From: Gemmatimonadota bacterium
Lineage (GTDB): Bacteria; Latescibacterota; UBA2968; UBA8231
Assembly: GCA_026706505.1 (NCBI GenBank)
Contig: JAPOYQ010000659.1
Coordinates: forward strand, 1 to 6,282
Direction: 5' to 3'
DNA length: 6,282 bases
Every line of letters starts with the position of its first letter. The stretch's first letter is position 1. A program made the translations under genes and the position numbers. The notes beneath the pieces were generated by a model that saw nothing but the letters and a program-made list of their open reading frames with translations, did no database searches and was not told the origin of the DNA. Positions 1 through 4,681 of the stretch are shown here, in pieces.

Positions 1-8
1 CAACTAGC

Positions 9-14
9 AGGAGG
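9..14 (+). promoter_or_regulatory. Shine-Dalgarno of the broken coiled-coil gene
   Basis: A perfect AGGAGG lies five bases before the ATG at 20. A stop codon (TAG, 5-7) closes the same frame just upstream. Together they fix ATG 20 as the original start and show that the gene was a short stand-alone protein, not the tail of a longer ORF running in from the left. Confidence 0.65.
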
Positions 15-19
15 GGATC

Positions 20-331
20 ATGGCCCTTATCCGCGAATCATCGTTTGCCCAATACCTGACCCAACAAGCCCGAGAGGAAGACATTGAGCAGGGGCTGGAG
101 CAAGGCCGAGAAGAAGGCCGAGAAGAAGACTGAGAACATGGCGGCCGAGAACGCGCCATTGAAGATCTACTTGATGTGCTGGAGATTCGCTTTGCGCTGG
201 CCGAGTCGGATCCATTAGCCGCTCGCATTGGAGCGATCGACGATGTGCAACGCCTCAAGCAGTTGTTTCGGGCGGCCATCCAGGTGCCCAGTCTCGAAGC
301 CTTCAGGCTCCTGTTAGACGCCGACGAGTAG
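20..331 (+). pseudogene. Small coiled-coil protein (Rpn/DUF4351-type tail), interrupted by in-frame TGA
   Basis: Read through one TGA (131-133), this frame gives a coherent protein of about 103 positions. It starts MALIRESSFAQYL and passes through a charged helix with repeated E-G-R-E units. It ends in a segment with RAIEDLLDVLEIRF and LKQLFRAAIQ. This resembles the C-terminal part of Rpn/DUF4351-type (PD-(D/E)XK nuclease/transposase-related) proteins and many short orphan proteins of uncultured bacteria; that match is from memory. The stop falls in the third copy of a 12-bp repeat, which differs from the second by G-to-A at 129 and C-to-T at 131, so CGA (Arg) became TGA. Downstream codons stay open to TAG 329-331 with a family-like sequence, which suggests recent decay. 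Recoding is unlikely because TGA ends the FG-GAP gene in this window. The first 37 residues could still be made. Function is unknown. Confidence 0.65.
101..136 (+). repeat. Three tandem 12-bp units encoding E/Q-G-R-E
   Basis: Units at 101-112, 113-124 and 125-136 match GAAGGCCGAGAA. The first starts with C instead of G, and the third carries two transitions that create the TGA. A diverged fourth unit follows at 137-151. The array keeps the reading frame and encodes the charged coiled coil. Such arrays can expand or contract by slippage. Confidence 0.7.
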
Positions 332-377
332 GGGTATCGCGTAACATCTATAATAAACGCAGCTTCCTTGGCAGGCC

Positions 378-1340
378 CTACAACACCCCCCGATGCCCCC
401 TGCGAACGGCCTCGCACAAGCGCATGGTATGCACGGCATCGTCCAAATTCGACCACGGCGTGCGATCCTCTAAAATGCAATCGACAAAGTGGACCACCTC
501 GTTGAAGCCAGTCCCGCCCATTGCTTCGATCTCCTCGTCCTCTACGGTAAAAGGCTCTCTCTTGTCATAGCCCTCCACTCGCGGCCCTCGGGTCATATCC
601 ATATAGATCGACAAATCTTCGCCGTGTACTTCGGCTCGCTGAATGCGGTAGCCCACGCCGTAGTGGCTCATCATGGTGCCGAAGGTGCCCGTATCGAAAC
701 GTACCACGGCATTGTGCCGGTGGCACCCAGGCCGCTCGCCGTCTTGCACCATCCCCTGCACCTCCACCGGAATGGCCGCTTCCTCGGCACTGCGGCCAGC
801 CAGCCAGCGCAGCAAATCGACGTGGTGAATGGCGTCGCATATCACCGGATCGGGTGCTGCCGGCCCTAGCAAGGTCACCGGCTTATTATACGTGGCAGCG
901 CAATGCACCGCGCCGCCAGCCGCTTGGATGCGCTGCCGAGCGGCTAGCACTTGGGGAAAGTAACGCCGATTAAAAGATACCAGCGCCTTGCCTTGGCTCT
1001 GTTGGGCCGCCTGAGCCATTTGCGCGGTCTCGTCCGCGGTCATGCCCGGCGCTTTCTCCACCGAGGTGTGCAGCCCGCGCTCCAAGCAATCGAGCACGAT
1101 GGGCAGCAAGTGGCCAGGCATGGTGACTACGTGCACTACGTCCGGCTGGCAGACATTGAGCATTTCCCGATAGTCGGCAAAGGCGTGTTCTGGCCCCCAT
1201 TCGGCCTGATTTTTGCGCAGCCGCTCTTCGTCTAACTCGGCAATGCCCACCAAGCGCAGCCGCGATTCTTCGGCAATCATGCGGAAGTGCGACTGGGCGT
1301 GGCCGCCGCAGCCGATGACCGCTACTTTCAAATCTGCCAT
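378..1340 (-). CDS. Gfo/Idh/MocA family NAD(P)-dependent oxidoreductase
   Basis: A predicted cytoplasmic oxidoreductase of 320 residues, near the usual family size, acting on a sugar, inositol or related polyol; the substrate cannot be read from sequence. The N-terminal Rossmann fold opens with VAVIGCGGHAQ (GxGxxA-type dinucleotide loop, residues 10-15). The catalytic EKP region reads EKAPG (95-99), keeping the lysine but with Ala before Pro. FNRRY (123-127) and D-A-I-H-H-V-D (169-175) match the family's substrate-side motifs with the His and Asp in place. The C-terminal part is the usual alpha/beta dimerisation domain, ending with FNEVVHFVDCIL and a Leu/Asp-rich helix. The frame stays open upstream to 1481, but that extension has no family similarity and overlaps the divergent promoter. 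ATG 1340 has a good Shine-Dalgarno and puts the Rossmann strand at residue 6, so it is preferred. The gene is divergent from the kinase-like gene. Confidence 0.9.
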   Translation of the reverse strand: MADLKVAVIGCGGHAQSHFRMIAEESRLRLVGIAELDEERLRKNQAEWGPEHAFADYREMLNVCQPDVVHVVTMPGHLLPIVLDCLERGLHTSVEKAPGMTADETAQMAQAAQQSQGKALVSFNRRYFPQVLAARQRIQAAGGAVHCAATYNKPVTLLGPAAPDPVICDAIHHVDLLRWLAGRSAEEAAIPVEVQGMVQDGERPGCHRHNAVVRFDTGTFGTMMSHYGVGYRIQRAEVHGEDLSIYMDMTRGPRVEGYDKREPFTVEDEEIEAMGGTGFNEVVHFVDCILEDRTPWSNLDDAVHTMRLCEAVRRGHRGVL

Positions 1341-1346
1341 GGGATT

Positions 1347-1351
1347 TCCTT
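1347..1351 (-). promoter_or_regulatory. Shine-Dalgarno deciding the oxidoreductase start
   Basis: On the minus strand AAGGA sits six bases before ATG 1340. Upstream in-frame Met codons, including the one at 1481, lack comparable spacing and encode no recognisable Rossmann sequence. This supports the 320-residue product over the 367-residue reading. Confidence 0.6.
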
Positions 1352-1428
1352 TCCAAAGAGGTTGAGTCTCAAAGCCAAAAACAATCGTCAATATACAGTG
1401 CTGCATCTTCCTATGCTCGTTCTCCGTC

Positions 1429-1440
1429 GACAAATTTGAC
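1429..1440. promoter_or_regulatory. Imperfect palindrome over the -35 box (possible operator)
   Basis: GACAAATTTGAC is a 12-bp dyad broken only at the second position from each end, with the perfect core CAAATTTG. It overlaps the -35 hexamer of the rightward promoter and lies in the divergent region, where a regulator could block that promoter. No regulator gene is adjacent, and a short AT-rich palindrome can arise by chance. Confidence 0.25.
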
Positions 1441-1464
1441 AGGAGATTGTAGGGCCAGTATAGT
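1436..1464 (+). promoter_or_regulatory. Near-consensus sigma-70 promoter for the kinase-like/PLP operon
   Basis: TTGACA (1436-1441) matches the -35 consensus exactly. The spacer is 17 bp, and TATAGT (1459-1464) matches the -10 box at five of six positions. Transcription would start near 1471, about 30 bases before the preferred start at 1503. It is the strongest promoter-like signal seen in the window. A matching leftward promoter for the oxidoreductase is much weaker: only a TATATT at 1390-1395 on the minus strand, with no recognisable -35. Confidence 0.7.
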
Positions 1465-1502
1465 GTTTCGTCTCGGTTCACGACATTCCAAAGGATATGC
1501 TC

Positions 1503-2120
1503 ATGCGCGTCATTGCCGTCGGCTGCGAATACTCAGGCGTCAGCACCCTCATCGATCAGTTACATCAATGGGGGCTGAGTCGCGGAATTAGCCACCATCT
1601 CGACGACCATTTTACCATCCCCGACGCCTATCACCTCAGCGACGAGGAGCAGCTAGCCATGCTAGCCATGCTGCCAGCCATCAAGGAGCGCTTCCAGCGC
1701 TTCCAGATCGTCTATCACGTGCGCTTGCTGCACCGCTACCGCGACATCTTGTTGGGCGGCTTCCACATCGAGGAAAAGGTGTACGGCCCCAAATACTACT
1801 ACCCAGGCATCGACATCGACATCCGCGAATACGAGCCAGACATGCCCGACGACACCCTGCTCGTCCACTTATACGCCGCGCCCGAAACAATCCGCGCCCG
1901 CATGGCCGCAGCCCCACACCCGCACACATTGGTCCCCGCCGAAGACGTTCCAGAAATACTAGATCGTTTCGAGCAAGAAGTGCGGGCCTCTTGGATCAGT
2001 CGCAAGTTCGCCATTGACACCAGCGACCTAACGCCGACTCAACTCCTCGAAACCTTCCTCAACCGCTCCATCCCCCACCTCAGCCCTGAAGACGCCGCCA
2101 CGCGGCTCTTGGCCCCTTAG
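1503..2120 (+). CDS. P-loop kinase-like protein with lysine-less Walker A, function unknown
   Basis: A 205-residue protein with the look of a small nucleoside/nucleotide-kinase fold, probably cytoplasmic. It opens with a beta strand and GCEYSGVST (residues 7-15). This fits GxxxxGK[ST] except that Val13 replaces the phosphate-binding Lys; the codon is GTC, so a single miscalled base cannot explain it. LDDHF (33-37) could be a substrate/metal motif after the second strand. LLVHLYA (119-125) followed by R-A-R-M resembles the strand and Arg-rich lid of NMP kinases, and the C-terminal helices (150-205) fit the same fold. An ATG also lies at 1497, but AAGGA (1491-1495) is one base from it and seven from ATG 1503, so 1503 is preferred. 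It is the first gene after the strong promoter, with the Tat PLP gene 39 bases downstream. I do not recognise a named family. It may bind phosphate differently, use a lysine from elsewhere, or have lost catalysis. Confidence 0.75.
   Translation: MRVIAVGCEYSGVSTLIDQLHQWGLSRGISHHLDDHFTIPDAYHLSDEEQLAMLAMLPAIKERFQRFQIVYHVRLLHRYRDILLGGFHIEEKVYGPKYYYPGIDIDIREYEPDMPDDTLLVHLYAAPETIRARMAAAPHPHTLVPAEDVPEILDRFEQEVRASWISRKFAIDTSDLTPTQLLETFLNRSIPHLSPEDAATRLLAP
1652..1669 (+). repeat. 9-bp tandem duplication in the kinase-like gene
   Basis: GCTAGCCAT occurs twice head to tail (1652-1660 and 1661-1669), adding one L-A-M unit in frame. A degraded third unit may follow. It is probably a small slippage duplication within a helix, with no clear functional meaning. 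Confidence 0.5.
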
Positions 2121-2148
2121 CTTCTGCTAATGAATAATCACGACACGC

Positions 2149-2152
2149 GGAG
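2149..2152 (+). promoter_or_regulatory. Shine-Dalgarno deciding the Tat-enzyme start
   Basis: GGAG lies seven bases before ATG 2160. The alternative ATG at 2130 has no Shine-Dalgarno and would add ten polar residues before the twin-arginine motif. Tat n-regions are usually short, which also favours 2160. Confidence 0.55.
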
Positions 2153-2159
2153 CACGGAA

Positions 2160-3446
2160 ATGGCAGATTCGAGAAGGGACTTTTTTAGAAAGGCGGGCAA
2201 CCTCACGCTCGGCGCAGCAGCGGCGTCGATATGGGCCTCCGACAGCCTGCAAAAGGTCCACGCGGCCGCTGAACATCTCGGCCCAGCTTCTCCAGAAGCC
2301 AGTGCACTGGACGAACAATTCTGGTACAGCGTGCGCGGGGCGTTCAATTTGTCGCCCCAGTTTATCAATTTCGAGAACGGATACTTCAGTCCGCAGCCAG
2401 AGGCCGGGATCGATGAGGTGTGCAAAAACGCCCGCGTCATCAACGAGATCCCTTCGTTTTACATGCGGCGCAAGCTAGTGGACGATACCCGCGAGATGCA
2501 TCAATTGCTAGCGCACTTTGCCGGGTGCTCGGACGAAGAAATCCTCCTGACGCGCAACACGACCGAATCGCTCAACATCGTCATCATGGGGCTAAAGCTG
2601 CAACCCGGGGACGAGGCCCTGTGGGGAACCTACGAATACGGCAGCATGAAGGTCGCGTTTGAGCAGCGCGCCGCCCGCGAAGGCATAGTCAACAAGGTGC
2701 TCGACCTGCCCATCACCTCCATGGCCAACGACGAGATCGTCGCGGCCTACAAAAAGGCCATTACGCCGCGCACCAAAGTGATCCTCGTCTCCCATATCGT
2801 CTATTTAACCGGCCAAGTGCTGCCCGTGCGCGACATCTGCGACATGGCCCACGAACAGGGAGTGGAAGTCATCGTCGATGGCGCTCATGCCTTTGCCCAT
2901 CTAGCCACCAAAATCCCCGACCTACACTGCGATTACTACGGAGCGAGTCTGCACAAGTGGATGTTGGCACCGCTGGGCACGGGCATACTGTACATCAAAA
3001 AGGAAAACATCGAGAAAGTGTGGCCGCTGTTCGGCGACGGTGGGTACGCCTCAGACTCGATTCACAAGTTCGCCCGCATCGGCACGTATCCGGCTTACTT
3101 GCAACTGGCCCTAGCCGAGGCCATCCGCTTTAACCAAACCATCGGCTTAGAGCGCAAAGAAGCGCGCTTGCGCTACATCAAAAACTACTGGGTCGATCGC
3201 CTGATCGACGTGCCCAACATCGTCGTCCACACGCCCCGCGAGGCCCATCGCTCGTGTGCCATTTCCACCGTTGGCATCGAAGGGCAAGATCCCTCGGACG
3301 TTACCAACGCCCTGTACGACAAATACAAGATTTTCACCGTGCCGCCGGGTTATCCCGGGGCGGTCCGCATTTGTCCGAACATATACACAATACCCTATGA
3401 GCTAGATTTGTTCGTCGCAGCAATGAAAGAACTAGCCGCCGCCTAG
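2160..3446 (+). CDS. Tat-exported class V aminotransferase-fold PLP enzyme (isopenicillin-N-epimerase/PvdN-like)
   Basis: A 428-residue fold-type I PLP enzyme predicted to act outside the cytoplasm. Residues 1-37 form a twin-arginine signal: SRRDFF (4-9) fits the S-R-R-x-F-[FL] pattern, then an Ala-rich hydrophobic stretch (14-26) and V-H-A-A-A (33-37) with Ala-x-Ala cleavage options. The enzyme keeps the class V set: N-T-T-E-S (133-137) for the phosphate, D240 and H243 in VIVDGAHAF against the pyridine ring, SLHKW with Lys266 as the Schiff-base lysine, G-T at 308-309, and Arg403 near the C-terminus for a substrate carboxylate. SLHKW with a following AP-G-G run is typical of the isopenicillin-N-epimerase branch, whose members mostly have other or unknown reactions. 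PvdN of Pseudomonas is a characterised Tat-exported relative, but no siderophore genes are visible here. Export through Tat fits a protein that folds around PLP in the cytoplasm first. It is probably co-transcribed with the kinase-like gene. The substrate is unknown. Confidence 0.9.
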   Translation: MADSRRDFFRKAGNLTLGAAAASIWASDSLQKVHAAAEHLGPASPEASALDEQFWYSVRGAFNLSPQFINFENGYFSPQPEAGIDEVCKNARVINEIPSFYMRRKLVDDTREMHQLLAHFAGCSDEEILLTRNTTESLNIVIMGLKLQPGDEALWGTYEYGSMKVAFEQRAAREGIVNKVLDLPITSMANDEIVAAYKKAITPRTKVILVSHIVYLTGQVLPVRDICDMAHEQGVEVIVDGAHAFAHLATKIPDLHCDYYGASLHKWMLAPLGTGILYIKKENIEKVWPLFGDGGYASDSIHKFARIGTYPAYLQLALAEAIRFNQTIGLERKEARLRYIKNYWVDRLIDVPNIVVHTPREAHRSCAISTVGIEGQDPSDVTNALYDKYKIFTVPPGYPGAVRICPNIYTIPYELDLFVAAMKELAAA

Positions 3447-3478
3447 CGCTGCACCAGTTCCACCGGCCAATTCTCGCA

Positions 3479-4681
3479 CTACGGCCCACGCTCATCGCCC
3501 GTCTCCAACCCCCGGGCGATCTCCAAATTTTCCCTAAATCCTTGGTCATCCGGTGCCAAGCGCACCGCATTGGCAAACGCCGCGGCGGCGGTCGCAAAAT
3601 CCCGGCGCATCAGGTGCAGGTTGCCGAGGCTATTGTACGCGTTGGCATGGGTCGAATCCGCGGTGAGCGCCTGGGCAAAAAGCCGCTGAGCCGCGTCGAA
3701 TTGCTCCTCGCGCAAATAGATGTTGCCCAAGTTCACATAGGCCGCGGCAAAGGTCGAGTCGAGCTCAAGGGCGCGGCGGTAGCGCGCAGCGGCCTTGGCG
3801 AATTGGCGACGCTGGCCGTAGAGCACGCCCAAGTCGTAGTGGCGGCGCGCGTCCTCGGCCTCGCTCAAGAGCGTAAACTCCAAGCTCTTGATCATCTTTT
3901 CCTCTTCTTCGAGCCGCGCAAATCGCTCCAACACCTCGCGGCCCTTTTCCCGCTCACCTAAGCGCATATAGACCTGCCCCAAGTCGTAGTGAGGACGCCC
4001 CCAAAACGGACGCAGCGCAACGGCCCGTAGCAAAAGACCCTCGGCCTCTTCGTAGTGCCGCTCCTCCACATACAAGGCACCCAAGCCCGCGTACGCGCCC
4101 GCTTGGGTCGTGTCCGCGCGAATCGCCCGGGCAAACGCCGTTTTCGCGGCTTCGCGCTCGCCGCGCTTGACTTCGACTTGGCCGAGATGGTACCAAAGCT
4201 CATAGTGCGTCGAATCTACTTGCAAAGCGCGTTCGTATAGATCAGCGGCCTCTTGATACGCACCCTGCCGGATGTGCAGCAGGCCCAAAGCATTGTATGC
4301 GGAAATGTATCCTGGATCACTTTCCAATGCCTGGCGGAGCGGTGCGTAGGCCGCCTCGTACTTTTTTTTCCGAATGTACACGGCACCGAGCTGGTAATAA
4401 GCGTCCGCGTAATCTGGCTTGAGTGCTATGGCCTTTTGGTACGCACCCTCGGCTTGGTCGAGGGCATCGGTTAAAAAATAAGCATTGGCCAGATTGTAGT
4501 GGACTTGGGGCGCGTCGGGCATCTGCGCGGCCGCTTGCTGGTACGCGGCAATGGCTGCGCGGAAACGCCCGCCTTGGGCATGTTCAAGCCCCTGCTGGAA
4601 ATACGCGCGCCCGGTAGGTGAGGGCGGCTCCGGCTCTTGGCAGCCGATGAGCAGTAACGCCAGGCACAAAACCCTAATCAT
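3479..4681 (-). CDS. TPR-repeat lipoprotein (ten TPR units)
   Basis: A 400-residue envelope lipoprotein built almost wholly of TPR repeats. The signal peptide ends in the lipobox L-I-G-C with Cys14 as the lipidated residue; Gln at +2 gives no inner-membrane retention signal, so an outer-membrane location is inferred. A Pro/Glu linker leads to ten 34-residue repeats at about 24-57, 58-91, 92-125, 126-159, 160-193, 194-227, 228-261, 277-310, 311-344 and 345-378. Many carry the usual Y-x-x-L-G and A-hydrophobic-Pro/Asp positions. A charged Glu/Lys-rich spacer (262-276) splits them into blocks of seven and three, followed by a capping helix. No catalytic domain is present; it is likely a scaffold. 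It starts inside the end of the FG-GAP gene (ATGA overlap, 4678-4681), so the two are probably made together and may bind each other. An A8G slippery run lies in repeat three. Confidence 0.9.
   Translation of the reverse strand: MIRVLCLALLLIGCQEPEPPSPTGRAYFQQGLEHAQGGRFRAAIAAYQQAAAQMPDAPQVHYNLANAYFLTDALDQAEGAYQKAIALKPDYADAYYQLGAVYIRKKKYEAAYAPLRQALESDPGYISAYNALGLLHIRQGAYQEAADLYERALQVDSTHYELWYHLGQVEVKRGEREAAKTAFARAIRADTTQAGAYAGLGALYVEERHYEEAEGLLLRAVALRPFWGRPHYDLGQVYMRLGEREKGREVLERFARLEEEEKMIKSLEFTLLSEAEDARRHYDLGVLYGQRRQFAKAAARYRRALELDSTFAAAYVNLGNIYLREEQFDAAQRLFAQALTADSTHANAYNSLGNLHLMRRDFATAAAAFANAVRLAPDDQGFRENLEIARGLETGDERGP
4361..4369 (-). other. In-frame A8G slippery sequence in the TPR gene
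   Basis: On the minus strand eight A and a G encode Lys105-107 as AAA AAA AAG, giving an in-frame A_AAA_AAG heptamer of the dnaX type. Three bases on, GAGGCGG can pair with CCGCTC (bulged G, eight-base loop). A -1 shift would add fourteen residues and stop at TGA 4319-4317. This would give a short product with about two and a half TPR units. Slippage is a possibility, not shown. Confidence 0.3.

Noticed and set aside
131..133. Recoded TGA (selenocysteine or alternative code)
   Set aside because: TGA serves as a stop at 4678-4680. The codon lies where the repeat predicts CGA (Arg) in a coiled coil, with no redox context.
349..354. TATAAT box between the broken gene and the oxidoreductase
   Set aside because: There is no -35 at the right distance, and on the plus strand it would fire into the end of a convergent gene.
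341..362. Possible terminator hairpin between converging genes
   Set aside because: The only stem is GCGT/ACGC, four base pairs with a fourteen-base loop and no T-run.
4..480. 158-residue minus-strand reading frame
   Set aside because: It is Ser/Arg-rich low-complexity sequence antisense to the EGRE repeat gene and runs into the oxidoreductase end. It has no domain or Shine-Dalgarno.
489..869. 126-residue plus-strand frame, with others at 951-1235 and 565-840
   Set aside because: These are shadows of the oxidoreductase gene in other frames; their His/Arg-rich composition follows from its codons.
1341..1481. 47-residue N-terminal extension of the oxidoreductase
   Set aside because: It lies before the Rossmann strand, resembles no family sequence, overlaps the rightward promoter, and a well-placed Shine-Dalgarno serves ATG 1340.
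3447..3478. Bidirectional terminator between the PLP and TPR genes
   Set aside because: The gap is short, with only CTAG-ended imperfect palindromes near 3434-3448 and no T-run. Not supported.
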